Positions 15,208 to 24,271 are shown, counted from the stretch's first letter. The stretch: DNA of 27,646 bases from Shewanellaceae bacterium UBA2521 (GCA_002341165.1 DDNL01000083.1:1-27646), one strand, 5' to 3'. Numbers and translations: made by a program. The notes: generated by a model from the sequence alone, not told the origin.

Positions 15208-15244
15208 CTTTTCAAGTTTTGTACATGTCTTCAATCAGCATGAG

Positions 15245-16177
15245 TCATGAGTTGTGTACCGCAATAGCAAGCTTTGCAACCTGATCAAGATTCACATGAC
15301 CGCTTTGAGTGGGATCGAGAAAGTCAAAAGCAGGTAATTGCGCTTCAGGTGAATCCTCTGCTAGAGTACGTGCATCGGGATCGATGGCAAGCCCATTAAA
15401 GTCGAATAACTGGCGATCTACACCTTGAGAAGGCGCAACATTCTGCATCGCTGTAAAAATAGTTTCTATGCGCCCTGGAAAGCGTTTGTCCCAACTTTGA
15501 AGCATTTCTTTAACCATCTTACGCTTGAGGTTTTCTTGAGAACCACACAGGTTACAAGGAATAATAGGAAATTGCTTAAGCTGAGCAAATTCAGCAATAT
15601 CTTTTTCTCGACTATAGGCCAATGGACGAATAATCATATTCGCTTTATCGTCTGAAAGGAGTTTAGGCGGCATAGATTTAAGCTTGCCACCATAAAACAT
15701 ATTCAAGAAAAAGGTTTCAATCATATCATCGCGGTGATGGCCTAAAGCAATCTTGGTTGCCCCTATTTTCTTAGCAAACGCATATAAAGTACCACGCCTT
15801 AAACGAGAACACAAAGAGCATGTTGTTTTATGCTCAGGTACTTTTTCTTTCACGATAGAGTATGTGTCTTTCTCTAAAATGTGATAAGGCACATCAAGCT
15901 GACTTAAATAGTGAGGCAGAATATGTTCAGGGAAACCAGGTTGTTTTTGATCAAGATTTACAGCAACAAGCTGAAAAGGTATAGGTGCTGCTTGCTTTAA
16001 GTTCATTAATATATCTAGTAAAGTATAACTATCTTTACCGCCAGACAAACACACCATCACCACATCATTTGGTTCAATCATGGTGTAATTTTCTATCGCT
16101 TGTCCCATTTCGCGACGTAGTTTTTTTTGCAACTTGTTCAAGCGCGTTTTTTGTTTACAAGCATCGAGTGCGCTCAT
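15245..16177 (-). CDS. ttcA: tRNA 2-thiocytidine synthetase
   Basis: TtcA thiolates cytidine 32 of certain tRNAs using ATP and an Fe-S cluster. The 310-residue product has the PP-loop VCLSGGKDSYTLLD, the CxxC pair CSLCSRLRRG, ALGHHRDDMIETFFLNMFYGG, and the second Cys pair PCNLCGSQENLKR that are typical of TtcA. The length is close to E. coli TtcA. The ATG at 16177 has GGTGG 5 nt upstream and gives the start MSALDACKQKTRLNKLQKK. A TTG at 16189 would add four residues and is less likely. It lies downstream of uspE with a weak terminator between them and ends in a strong terminator. Confidence 0.96.
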   Translation of the reverse strand: MSALDACKQKTRLNKLQKKLRREMGQAIENYTMIEPNDVVMVCLSGGKDSYTLLDILMNLKQAAPIPFQLVAVNLDQKQPGFPEHILPHYLSQLDVPYHILEKDTYSIVKEKVPEHKTTCSLCSRLRRGTLYAFAKKIGATKIALGHHRDDMIETFFLNMFYGGKLKSMPPKLLSDDKANMIIRPLAYSREKDIAEFAQLKQFPIIPCNLCGSQENLKRKMVKEMLQSWDKRFPGRIETIFTAMQNVAPSQGVDRQLFDFNGLAIDPDARTLAEDSPEAQLPAFDFLDPTQSGHVNLDQVAKLAIAVHNS

Positions 16178-16203
16178 TATGACCACCAACAGAATTTTTA
16201 AAA

Positions 16204-16230
16204 AAGCTATTATTCCAGTTTCAATAGCTT
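16204..16230 (-). terminator. Weak terminator between uspE and ttcA
   Basis: On the minus strand AAGCTATT pairs with AATAGCTT across an 11-nt loop, followed by TTTT and then A's. The short U-run suggests partial read-through to ttcA. Confidence 0.45.
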
Positions 16231-16247
16231 CGGTAAAGGAAAGAAAC

Positions 16248-17174
16248 CTATTCTGCTAGAGGTGACACATAATTTTCAGCTTTAATGACTAATAAATCAC
16301 AAGTTAATCCATCAATGACATGTTCAGCGGTATTGCCAATGAGCGCTGCAGAAATTCCTGTGCGCCCTGTTGTACCCAATACAACAAGTTCCGCATCTAG
16401 AGTTTTTGCACAACTGGATATCACATCTTCAGGCAAACCTTCCATGACATGACATTGATCAGAGGGAATGTTGTACTTATTAGCTAGATCCATCACTCGA
16501 TTTTCATGCTGGATTTTTATCGCTTCATTGTAAGCATGTACGTCAAAGTCAGGCAACTCTACGGCAATATTAATAGGCGTACCAGGATACCCATTGACTA
16601 AATGTACTTTTGCACGCAAAGCTTTTGCTAAATCTAAACTAATTTGAATGAGGGATATATTAAGTTTGCGATAGTTTTCATCGTCGGGTGCGACATTTAA
16701 TGCACAAATAATATTGCCATGCTCAGGCCATGCATGCTCTTTCACCATCAATACAGGAATCGGACTTTTACGCACTAGATGCCAATCTGTAGGCGTAATA
16801 ATAAGTGACTTGAACGTATCATGTTCACGTGTTGCTTTTACTATCACATGATAGTCTTTTTCCATAGCGTAAAGAATAACAGCTTCGTAAGTATCCTTGT
16901 GCCACTTCACTTCTTGCCGAATCGGCATTTCATAAGGATGCTGTGCCACAATACCTTCAAGCCACTGCTTTTGTTTTTTAAGCATTGAGTCGCGTACAGA
17001 GTCGCGTTCTGATGCCGACAAAATAGCACTTAAATCATAGGATGTATGATAGGCACACAGGATCACAGTAATGCTGGCACCTGATTTTTTTGAAAGCTCG
17101 ATCGCTCGAGACAGCGCGGGTTGTTCTTGCTCTTCAGGCTGAATGACAACGAGTAATTTTTGATTACCTTCCAT
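16248..17174 (-). CDS. uspE: Tandem-domain universal stress protein
   Basis: This is a 308-residue cytoplasmic protein made of two Usp domains, like E. coli UspE. Domain 1 runs from KLLVVIQPEEQEQPALSRAIE to about residue 145 (SPIPVLMVKE). Domain 2 starts near NIICALNVAPDD and ends in GTTGRTGISAALIGNTAEHV with DLLVIKAE. The second domain has the Gx2Gx9GN nucleotide-binding signature, and the first does not. GAGGAA lies 9 nt before the ATG. It lies 50 nt after the cco cluster and before ttcA. UspE proteins are linked to stress and motility or adhesion phenotypes; the exact role here is unknown. Confidence 0.9.
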   Translation of the reverse strand: MEGNQKLLVVIQPEEQEQPALSRAIELSKKSGASITVILCAYHTSYDLSAILSASERDSVRDSMLKKQKQWLEGIVAQHPYEMPIRQEVKWHKDTYEAVILYAMEKDYHVIVKATREHDTFKSLIITPTDWHLVRKSPIPVLMVKEHAWPEHGNIICALNVAPDDENYRKLNISLIQISLDLAKALRAKVHLVNGYPGTPINIAVELPDFDVHAYNEAIKIQHENRVMDLANKYNIPSDQCHVMEGLPEDVISSCAKTLDAELVVLGTTGRTGISAALIGNTAEHVIDGLTCDLLVIKAENYVSPLAE

Positions 17175-17224
17175 GAAAAATGTTCCTCATTCAAATCTTA
17201 AGATCGATGCATCAATAGTCTTGA

Positions 17225-17914
17225 TTACATTAAAGCTACCCATAGAGTATGACACCCAAAAGCTATCATTGCCAGCGCCCCCAAAATCTGTACGCCGCGA
17301 TGGTGGATCACACTTTTAAAATGATGCAAAACACCTCCCACGAGTAATAGCCCTGGTAACGTACCTAAACCAAAACAAAGCATAATCAAACCACCTTGCA
17401 GTGGTTGTGCTGTGGCCAATGACCAAGTTAAAGTACTGTAGACCAGTCCACAAGGCAACCATCCCCACAGTGAACCAGCAAAAAGTGCCTGCTTTCGTGT
17501 ATGTAGTGTCTGCTTTTTTGCTGCCATCGGTTGAATTTTTTGCCAGATAAAATGACCTAAAACTTCAATACGTTGTAGGCCTCGCCAGAGACGCGCCATA
17601 TAAAGTCCGATAAGAATCATCATGCTACCTGCGAGAATACGCAATCCAAGTAACAAAGCTTTAAGCTGTATCAGCTCAGCCATCATATAGGTTACACTCG
17701 CCACGACAACACCTGCACAGGTATACGAGCCGATGCGCCCCAAATGATAACAAAGCATCATCTTCCAGCGTGTTTGCTGAAAGAAGCGTACATCCTGTTC
17801 AACGGGCAAAGCAAGAGAAAGCGCACCCACAATACCGCCACACATACCCAAACAATGCCCAGCGCCCATAAGCCCAACTAAAAAGGCACCTGTATACGAA
17901 TAATCAATCATCAT
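17225..17914 (-). CDS. TauE/SafE- or UreH-like membrane protein of the cbb3 cluster
   Basis: This is a 229-residue inner-membrane protein with about six hydrophobic segments. MGAGHCLGMCGGIVGALSLAL near the N-terminus and GSLWGWLPCGLVYSTLTW in the middle, each with a conserved Cys near Met/Gly/Pro, mark the cytochrome-biogenesis-like transmembrane (UreH_2) group often annotated as sulfite exporter TauE/SafE. Genes of this kind commonly follow ccoS. The Cys/Met/His motif suggests handling of copper or another metal for oxidase assembly, which is inference. The start overlaps the ccoS stop by 11 nt. The first two codons are both ATG, so the exact start is uncertain by one residue. Confidence 0.82.
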   Translation of the reverse strand: MMIDYSYTGAFLVGLMGAGHCLGMCGGIVGALSLALPVEQDVRFFQQTRWKMMLCYHLGRIGSYTCAGVVVASVTYMMAELIQLKALLLGLRILAGSMMILIGLYMARLWRGLQRIEVLGHFIWQKIQPMAAKKQTLHTRKQALFAGSLWGWLPCGLVYSTLTWSLATAQPLQGGLIMLCFGLGTLPGLLLVGGVLHHFKSVIHHRGVQILGALAMIAFGCHTLWVALM

Positions 17915-18083
17915 TTTTCAAGCTCTTTCGCGTATCATCTGGTTTTTCATCATCCATTAAAATAGAAAGCCCTTGCCGTTCTAAATCTTCAAATTGATTA
18001 TTTTTAACCGCCCAATAAAATACGGCACCTGCAATCACCACAAACAACATAGCTAGAGGAATCAAAAAATATAAAATACTCAT
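17904..18083 (-). CDS. ccoS: cbb3 oxidase maturation protein CcoS
   Basis: CcoS is a small inner-membrane protein needed for insertion of heme b and copper into CcoN. The 59-residue product has one N-terminal membrane helix (ILYFLIPLAMLFVVIAGAVF) followed by the conserved WAVKNNQFEDLERQG and an acidic tail. The ATG at 18083 overlaps the ccoI stop as ATGA and has AGG 6 nt upstream. The frame continues upstream to 18206 but that part lies inside ccoI. Confidence 0.93.
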   Translation of the reverse strand: MSILYFLIPLAMLFVVIAGAVFYWAVKNNQFEDLERQGLSILMDDEKPDDTRKSLKNDD

Positions 18084-20482
18084 TCTATACCTTTCACTTT
18101 CAGTAATCTCAAACTGTTTAAGGTCACACCTAAAGAGCTCAATGACATCCCCAAAGCAGCCAAATAAGGAGGCAAAGCGCCCATCACAGCCAAAGGTAAA
18201 ACACAAATATTATAAAGCAAAGCCCATGTGAGGTTTTGGTACATGATGCGCATCGTACGATGTGTGACCTCCAAGGCTTTTGCTAAATATATCAGTCGAT
18301 TTGAAGTTAAGATCATATCAGCCTGACTTTGTGCCATAGATGCTCCGCTTCCCATCGCTATCGATACGTGTGAGGCTGCGAGAACAGGCGCATCATTTAA
18401 GCCATCCCCAACTACAGCAACCATAACACCCTCTTGTTGTAATTGTTGTAAATATTTCAGCTTATCTTGTGGTGATTGATCGGCATGAATATCCGTAATA
18501 GAGACCTTCTGCGCAACATGCATCACACTTTGATGATGATCACCACTTGCGATACTTAATTTTATTTTTTGTTGACGCAAACGCTTTAATGCTGTGTGGG
18601 CATCGGTTCTTAATGTGTCTTGTAACATGAATTGAGCAACACAGTGCTCGTCTTCTAGTAAAAAAAGATTCATACCTGATGCATTCGATTGCTGGGTCCA
18701 AGCAGCACTCCCTAGTCGATAATGTTTACCTGCTATATAAGCTGAAACACCTTGACCAATATGCACATGATGGTCAGTATAAGTTAATGTAGGCCAAGAT
18801 GACTGCATCGCAATCTGTTCAAAAACTTGTGCTATGGGATGTCCAGAGCCTTGTTCAAGATGGCAAGCGATATTGAGCACTTCATCTTGAGTATAACCCT
18901 GCATCGTCTCAATATGAGTCAGATGGAATACACCGTTGGTGAGCGTTCCTGTTTTATCAAACACAATATGTTTTATCTGATAAAAACGCTCAAAAAAATC
19001 AGATGCACGAATAATTAAACCTAGCTTTTGTAAACTCGCAACCGCGCAGGTCATACTCGTTGGTGTTGCCAAGGCGAGAGCGCAAGGGCAAGTGGCAATC
19101 AGCACAGATAGTGTAATTTCTAAGGCACGCTCAGGTGCCTGATACCACCAATAACTATAAGTGGCGATAGCCACCAGCAACACACAAGGTACAAAGTAAC
19201 GTGCTACCCACTCAGCTTGCAAAGCAACTTTTGGCTTATTCTGTGCGGCTTGCTCATATTGCTGCACCAACTGTCCTATGACCTGATCAGCACCTACAGC
19301 CGTAACCTCCACGGTAAAAGGCTGCTCTAGGTTCACAGAAGATCCGTATACAAGATCACCTACACGCTTGGTTACAGGCTGATGCTCACCCGTTAAAAGA
19401 GACTCTTCAACACTAGACTGACCTTCTATGATCACGCCATCGGCCGCAATAATATCTCCTGCTCCAACATGAATATGATCACCCACAACCAAGGATTTAG
19501 CCGTCACTTTGACATACTCTGAACCTTGACGTTTTATCGCAATGAGCGGTTTATTTTTATATATATTGTTGGCTTGCTGTGTTGCATGCTTATGCGCTTT
19601 TTTCTCACAAAATCGGCTTACCAAAAGAAAAAAAGTAAACATAGAAACTGATTCAAAATATACCGTACCTTGTTGTTCTATCGTCGCAACACAACTGGCT
19701 ACAAATGCAAGAATCAGCGCAATACTTACAGGTACATCCATATTCACTTGTCGATGCGATAAAGCCCGCCAAGCACTTTGATAAAAAGGTATGGCACAAT
19801 AAAGCACAACAGGTGTGGAAAAACATAAAGACACCCAGTGTAGATAATGCTTAATCGTGGCATCAATACCACTAAAATAACCGCTGTATAAAGCAAAAGC
19901 CAACATCATCACTTGCATGGTTGCAAGACCTGATAAGCCGAGACGAAACAAAAACTGCCGACTCTGTTGGATGTCTTTTTTTTCTGACTCCATCATTAAA
20001 AAAGGCGAACAAGTATAACCAAGACGATGTACTTTCTTTAAGATATCACTCAAAGCAAGTTGCTCAGGATGCCACACAATCTGAGCCCGACAAGTGGTTG
20101 CATTCACTTTACATTGCATCATGCCTGGCATCGATCGTATTTGAGACTCAATCAGCCAAGCACAAGCAGCGCAGGTCATGCCATCTATCGTCAAGGTTGT
20201 GGTGGCATGCTGATCTGAAGTGTGAGAAACAAACTCTTGCTGTATTTCTGCTTCATCAAAATTTAAATAATGATCGAGCTGATCGAGCACATCCTGTGCT
20301 GGCTGAGCAGGTAAAGTACGATAGCGATAATAATCGTTCAGCCCTGCTTGGGTGATCGTCTGCGCAACCGCTTGACAGCCCAAACAACACATAGGCTGTG
20401 GCGATCCTTCAATGACAGTCGTCAAATTCACATACGCTGGAATCACTTCTCCACAATGAAAGCATGATTCTTTATTTGGCAT
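18080..20482 (-). CDS. ccoI: P1B-type copper ATPase for cbb3 assembly
   Basis: CcoI (FixI) pumps copper across the inner membrane for the CcoN binuclear centre. The 800-residue protein has the N-terminal CcoI-type metal region (CFHC at 7-10, CCLGC at 32-36), an HMA domain with GMTCAAC at 101-107, eight expected membrane helices, the actuator LLTGEHQPV, the intramembrane CPC of ATCPCALALATP, the phosphorylation site FDKTGTLTNG, a nucleotide-domain GHPIA and the hinge VGDGLNDAPVL. The ATG at 20482 has GGAG 4 nt upstream and overlaps the ccoH end by 11 nt. The frame is open to 20635, but those 51 residues lie inside ccoH and do not resemble CcoI. Confidence 0.96.
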   Translation of the reverse strand: MPNKESCFHCGEVIPAYVNLTTVIEGSPQPMCCLGCQAVAQTITQAGLNDYYRYRTLPAQPAQDVLDQLDHYLNFDEAEIQQEFVSHTSDQHATTTLTIDGMTCAACAWLIESQIRSMPGMMQCKVNATTCRAQIVWHPEQLALSDILKKVHRLGYTCSPFLMMESEKKDIQQSRQFLFRLGLSGLATMQVMMLAFALYSGYFSGIDATIKHYLHWVSLCFSTPVVLYCAIPFYQSAWRALSHRQVNMDVPVSIALILAFVASCVATIEQQGTVYFESVSMFTFFLLVSRFCEKKAHKHATQQANNIYKNKPLIAIKRQGSEYVKVTAKSLVVGDHIHVGAGDIIAADGVIIEGQSSVEESLLTGEHQPVTKRVGDLVYGSSVNLEQPFTVEVTAVGADQVIGQLVQQYEQAAQNKPKVALQAEWVARYFVPCVLLVAIATYSYWWYQAPERALEITLSVLIATCPCALALATPTSMTCAVASLQKLGLIIRASDFFERFYQIKHIVFDKTGTLTNGVFHLTHIETMQGYTQDEVLNIACHLEQGSGHPIAQVFEQIAMQSSWPTLTYTDHHVHIGQGVSAYIAGKHYRLGSAAWTQQSNASGMNLFLLEDEHCVAQFMLQDTLRTDAHTALKRLRQQKIKLSIASGDHHQSVMHVAQKVSITDIHADQSPQDKLKYLQQLQQEGVMVAVVGDGLNDAPVLAASHVSIAMGSGASMAQSQADMILTSNRLIYLAKALEVTHRTMRIMYQNLTWALLYNICVLPLAVMGALPPYLAALGMSLSSLGVTLNSLRLLKVKGIE

Positions 20483-20966
20483 AAGACTCCACAATAATGG
20501 GGCTAAAAGGCACTTGAAAGCCCTGTTGTAGCGACCAAGTTTTATCTTGGTTATATACAACAATAATCCCTTGTTGAAAACCTTGCAAAGGCTTGACCAA
20601 ATCAGCACGGTATAAGCCTTCTCCAACAGAGACAAGTTGCGCGACTTGATAAGGTTGTTTCATCCCTTGCTGGTAAAAAATAACTTCACCTAGTTTTGAG
20701 TCGGTTGCCCCCTTGAGTTGTCTAACATGTAATTGATCAGATAACAGAACCACTTGATAAGCAACCGGTGGAGGATCTGATAACATCGGCTTTGCTTGCT
20801 TGAGTAAATGCAAACTCATGCCTCGTTTCACATAACCTTCAACCACTGCGTCATCTTGATAACTCAAAGCATAATCAATCAAGTGCACAGAACAGAAAAT
20901 AGGTACAATCGCTATCGCCCAAACAAAGTAAAACCAAGGCTCTTTATAAGCACAGCTCTGTTTCAT
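20472..20966 (-). CDS. ccoH: cbb3 oxidase assembly protein CcoH (FixH)
   Basis: CcoH is a single-span membrane protein that associates with the cbb3 oxidase during assembly. The 164-residue product has EPWFYFVWAIAIVPIFCSVH as its membrane segment near residue 10-28 and DDAVVEGYVKRGMSL just after, the typical FixH pattern, then a periplasmic beta-rich domain. AAGGTG lies 7 nt upstream of the ATG. It follows ccoP after 56 nt, and ccoI begins inside its end. No ccoG (the Fe-S protein RdxA) lies between ccoP and ccoH, where it is often found. Confidence 0.88.
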   Translation of the reverse strand: MKQSCAYKEPWFYFVWAIAIVPIFCSVHLIDYALSYQDDAVVEGYVKRGMSLHLLKQAKPMLSDPPPVAYQVVLLSDQLHVRQLKGATDSKLGEVIFYQQGMKQPYQVAQLVSVGEGLYRADLVKPLQGFQQGIIVVYNQDKTWSLQQGFQVPFSPIIVESYAK

Positions 20967-21022
20967 CTAAACACACCTTAATCTTAGCTTCCGTGCCGAT
21001 ATATAGCACTTTATTACAGACA

Positions 21023-21991
21023 TCAATCGGATGTATCCTCATCTTTTAACTGAGACAAGCCCGCAACATAAGCTGTGAGCAGTCTGATCTTAATAGGATC
21101 GAGTTTATCTTGCCACAATGGCATAACGCCTTGGCGTCCTTTGAGTAAAGTCTGCCTTAAAGAGGTTTCATCTCCTCCGTACAACCAAGCTCGATCGACC
21201 AGATTGGGTGCACCAATATAGATATTGCCTTGCCCCTGCATGCCGTGACAAGCAAAGCAGCCTTTCATATAAACTTGGTGACCTTGGTTTGCACCCTCTG
21301 CATCATGCGGTAAATCCGATAATGAGCGTATATACTGCACTAAAATTTCTACGTCCTCATCAGAGAGAGGTAACCCCCCTCGTGCGGGCATTAAACCACG
21401 GCGCCCATTGCGAATACTCTCTTCAATACGGGCAAAACTTCCACCATAAATCCATGATTTATCTGTTAAATTAGGATAACCTTTTCGACCTTGAGCATCT
21501 GTACCATGACACTGGACACAATTTTGTTGAAAAAGGCGTGCGCCCACTTGCTGTGCCTGCGGATCACGCATTAACTCTGGATAAGGTCGCGTTGCATAAG
21601 GCGCTAAAACTTGAGCATACGTTTCCTCTGCGTATGCGCGCTCTTTATGGTATTGATCATAACTTACAGACTCAATTTCAGAATCCAGATATACCGCATG
21701 ATCACGCGTGCTTGCCCAACCTAAGTGATTCCCCCAAGCAACAACACCTGGATAAAAAGCGAGATATATCAAACCTATACCAAACATTAAAATAAAGAGG
21801 TAACTCCACCAGCGTGGTAATGGCTGATCCAGCTCGTATAGGTCTTGATCATAAACATGCTTTAAAGCTTCTCCCTGCTCCACACCTGTAAAAATCATGC
21901 CGCGTCTAAAGCAGATATAAAATAATACAGCTAGAAAGACCAAAAAAATTGACGTTAAACCTGCTATCCAATAGCTCCAAAATACACTCAT
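21023..21991 (-). CDS. ccoP: cbb3 oxidase diheme cytochrome c subunit
   Basis: CcoP carries two c-type hemes on the periplasmic side and feeds electrons to CcoO/CcoN. The 322-residue protein has two N-terminal membrane segments (near residues 8-29 and 61-82), the FixP N-terminal region (LDQPLPRWWSY), and two heme sites, CVQCHGTDAQG and CFACHGMQGQG, each followed by a Met ligand region (RRGLMPARGG and RQGVMPLW). The start overlaps the ccoQ stop as ATGA. Confidence 0.97.
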   Translation of the reverse strand: MSVFWSYWIAGLTSIFLVFLAVLFYICFRRGMIFTGVEQGEALKHVYDQDLYELDQPLPRWWSYLFILMFGIGLIYLAFYPGVVAWGNHLGWASTRDHAVYLDSEIESVSYDQYHKERAYAEETYAQVLAPYATRPYPELMRDPQAQQVGARLFQQNCVQCHGTDAQGRKGYPNLTDKSWIYGGSFARIEESIRNGRRGLMPARGGLPLSDEDVEILVQYIRSLSDLPHDAEGANQGHQVYMKGCFACHGMQGQGNIYIGAPNLVDRAWLYGGDETSLRQTLLKGRQGVMPLWQDKLDPIKIRLLTAYVAGLSQLKDEDTSD

Positions 21992-22167
21992 GAAGATAAG
22001 CCTTTTTGCTTCATCATCTGTTCTGATACGTTTTCATCTGCAAAAACCAGCTGTGAAGCGGTTTCAAAGCGCTTTTGCTGTGATTTAGAAAAAGCCCAAA
22101 TAAAAATATTCAGCAGTAAAACCAGAAGCACTACAGTAAAAATACTGTGAATAAATCCTACATCCAT
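21988..22167 (-). CDS. ccoQ: cbb3 oxidase small subunit CcoQ
   Basis: CcoQ is a small single-helix subunit that stabilises the oxidase. The 59-residue product has a membrane helix around residues 9-26 (TVVLLVLLLNIFIWAF), then a basic stretch KSQQKRFETA and the ending KGLSS. The ATG at 22167 lies 6 nt after AGGAG. An ATG at 22173 directly abuts that SD and is unlikely. The length and position between ccoO and ccoP support the call. Confidence 0.88.
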   Translation of the reverse strand: MDVGFIHSIFTVVLLVLLLNIFIWAFSKSQQKRFETASQLVFADENVSEQMMKQKGLSS

Positions 22168-22181
22168 GTTCATCTCCTTTG

Positions 22182-22787
22182 TTATTTCAATGCATGTCCA
22201 AGTGATTGAAGATACGCAACTAAAGCATCCAGCTCTGTTTTATTTAAAACCTGTTCCACTGCTGAAGCGATGTCCTCATCGGTATAAGGGACACCTAATT
22301 GACGCAAAACCTGCATTTTCTTCGCAGTATGCTGCTCATTAATCATGTTTTCAGCTAACCAAGGAAATCCAGGCATATTGGATTCAGGCACTACCGCGCG
22401 AGGATTCATAAGATGGAGGCGATGCCAAGCATCACTGTACCGTTGACCTACTCGGGCTAAATCGGGGCCTGTGCGTTTAGATCCCCACAAAAATGGATGT
22501 TCCCAGACCGATTCACCTGCGACGGAATAATGCCCATAACGCTCGGTTTCACTACGTAAAGGTCGTATCATTTGACTATGACATCCCACACAACCTTCAC
22601 GAATATAAACATCGCGTCCTTCTAATTCTAAAGCGGTATAAGGTCTGAGGGTCTCAAGAGGTTTCGTGGTACTTTCTTGATAGAGTAAAGGCGTAATTTC
22701 AACCAGCCCTCCAATGCTGATAGCAATCAAAATAAATATGGAGAGTAAACCTAGATTTTTTTCGATAATTTGATGGTTAAAGATCAT
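22182..22787 (-). CDS. ccoO: cbb3 oxidase monoheme cytochrome c subunit
   Basis: CcoO is the membrane-anchored monoheme cytochrome c of the cbb3 oxidase. The 201-residue protein has one N-terminal helix (NLGLLSIFILIAISIGGLVE), then GRDVYIREGCVGCHSQMIRP with the heme-binding CVGCH, YGHYSVAGES, WGSKRTGPDLARVG, and the Met ligand region NMPGFPWL. The length equals the usual 200 or so residues. The start overlaps the ccoN stop as ATGA, and AGGG lies 7 nt upstream. Confidence 0.97.
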   Translation of the reverse strand: MIFNHQIIEKNLGLLSIFILIAISIGGLVEITPLLYQESTTKPLETLRPYTALELEGRDVYIREGCVGCHSQMIRPLRSETERYGHYSVAGESVWEHPFLWGSKRTGPDLARVGQRYSDAWHRLHLMNPRAVVPESNMPGFPWLAENMINEQHTAKKMQVLRQLGVPYTDEDIASAVEQVLNKTELDALVAYLQSLGHALK

Positions 22788-24271
22788 AAGCTTTCCCTCG
22801 CATAGGTTTTAACTCTAGCTACTTCACTTACCACAGCAGGCTCGTTCAAGCGTAGCGTGCGATACAGGTTATAAGCCATCACGCCCATGCCTGAAACGAC
22901 AAAAAGACCACCGATAAAACGCATAAAATAGAAAGGATAAGAAGCTTGTAGACTTTCAACAAAGCTATACATCAAAGTGCCATCATCATGAACAGATCGC
23001 CACATCATGCCTTGCGTCATGCCTGAAATCCACATCGCTACAATGTAAAGAATAATGCCTATTGTCATCAGCCAAAAATGGACATGAATCAGACTCTGGC
23101 TATACATAGATTGACGATTTAATACGACAGGAATCATGTGATAGAGCGATCCTATCGTGATCATAGCCACCCAGCCTAAAGCACCGGAATGCACATGACC
23201 AATGGTCCAGTCCGTATAATGTGATAATGCATTGACAGTTTTAATTGCCATCATTGGCCCTTCAAATGTAGACATACCATAGAAGGACAAAGAAACCACC
23301 AAAAAGCGCAAAATCGGGTCAAATCTTAGCTTATGCCATGCGCCTGACAAGGTCATAATGCCATTGATCATCCCACCCCAAGAAGGTACAAAGAGAATCA
23401 AAGACATCACCATACCCAGTGACTGAGTCCAATCAGGCAAAGCTGTATAATGCAAGTGATGAGGACCTGCCCAAATATACAACGAGATCAAGGCCCAAAA
23501 ATGAATAATCGACAACCGGTACGAGTACACAGGTCTTTGCGCTTGTTTAGGTACAAAATAATACATCAGCCCTAAAAAGCCTGCTGTCAGTAGAAAACCA
23601 ACTGCGTTGTGTCCATACCACCATTGCACCATCGCATCTACAGCCCCACCGTAAATGGAGTAAGACTTCATAGCATGTACAGGCAAGGCAAGTGAGTTCA
23701 CAACATGGAGCACACCCACGGTAATGATAAAAGCGCCTAGAAACCAATTGGCAACATAAATATGCTCAACTTTACGCTTGGCAATGGTACCGAAGAACAC
23801 AATCGCATAAGCCACCCACACAATCAAGAGAAACACATCTATCGGCCATTCTAACTCGGCATACTCCTTCGATGAGGTATAACCCAAAGGTAACGTGATC
23901 AAAATCGACAAAGCAATAAGCTGCCAACCAACAAAAACGAACCGAGCCAAAGGCAAGGCGAAAAGGCGTGTTTGACAAGTACGTTGAACTATATAAAAAG
24001 AGGTGGCAATGAGACCCGAGGTTGCAAAAGAGAAAATCACTGTATTAGTGTGTGTGGGTCTAAGGCGGCTATAAGTGAGCCAAGGTATATTAAAATTCAA
24101 TTCAGGCCAAATGAGTTGCGCGGCAATCAATACCCCTAAAGACATACCTACACAGCCCCAGATAACTGTAGCAACGGCGAACCAACGCACGACCGTATAT
24201 TCATACGGATTTTTGAGAACTTTTGAAGCATTCATTTTTTTCATCCATGACTTCTGAGAGTGGGATAACAT
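22784..24271 (-). CDS. ccoN: cbb3 oxidase catalytic subunit
   Basis: CcoN is the heme-copper subunit that reduces oxygen at low tension and pumps protons. The 495-residue protein has about 12 membrane helices and the metal-ligand segments RPTHTNTVIFSFATSG, WWYGHNAVGFLLTAG (CuB His), the WAGPHHLHYTALPDW pair of CuB His ligands, and IGHVHSGALGW with heme ligand His residues. The active-site Tyr is in LYIWAGPHH, as in other gammaproteobacteria. I give the first ATG, but it has no good SD. ATG at 24235, which follows GGA by 8 nt and gives MNASKVLKNPYEYT, is a strong alternative. It is first in the cluster. Confidence 0.96.
   Translation of the reverse strand: MLSHSQKSWMKKMNASKVLKNPYEYTVVRWFAVATVIWGCVGMSLGVLIAAQLIWPELNFNIPWLTYSRLRPTHTNTVIFSFATSGLIATSFYIVQRTCQTRLFALPLARFVFVGWQLIALSILITLPLGYTSSKEYAELEWPIDVFLLIVWVAYAIVFFGTIAKRKVEHIYVANWFLGAFIITVGVLHVVNSLALPVHAMKSYSIYGGAVDAMVQWWYGHNAVGFLLTAGFLGLMYYFVPKQAQRPVYSYRLSIIHFWALISLYIWAGPHHLHYTALPDWTQSLGMVMSLILFVPSWGGMINGIMTLSGAWHKLRFDPILRFLVVSLSFYGMSTFEGPMMAIKTVNALSHYTDWTIGHVHSGALGWVAMITIGSLYHMIPVVLNRQSMYSQSLIHVHFWLMTIGIILYIVAMWISGMTQGMMWRSVHDDGTLMYSFVESLQASYPFYFMRFIGGLFVVSGMGVMAYNLYRTLRLNEPAVVSEVARVKTYARESL

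Larger units (their letters stand above)
14767..15244. other. Structured 478-bp spacer between MFS gene and ttcA
   Basis: This stretch contains a two-tier inverted repeat (14835-14892), a CTAGG/CCTAG hairpin (14980-14994), a perfect 10-bp inverted repeat (15002-15028), a possible 29-residue ORF with a good SD and a bidirectional terminator. No larger ORF is credible. Confidence 0.6.

Noticed and set aside
17203..17216. Near-palindrome ATCGATGCATCAAT upstream of uspE as an FNR box
   Set aside because: Only one half-site matches TTGAT with correct spacing; the other half does not fit ATCAA.
19921..20355. 144-codon plus-strand ORF antisense to ccoI
   Set aside because: It is a shadow of the ccoI frame with no SD, and no family features.
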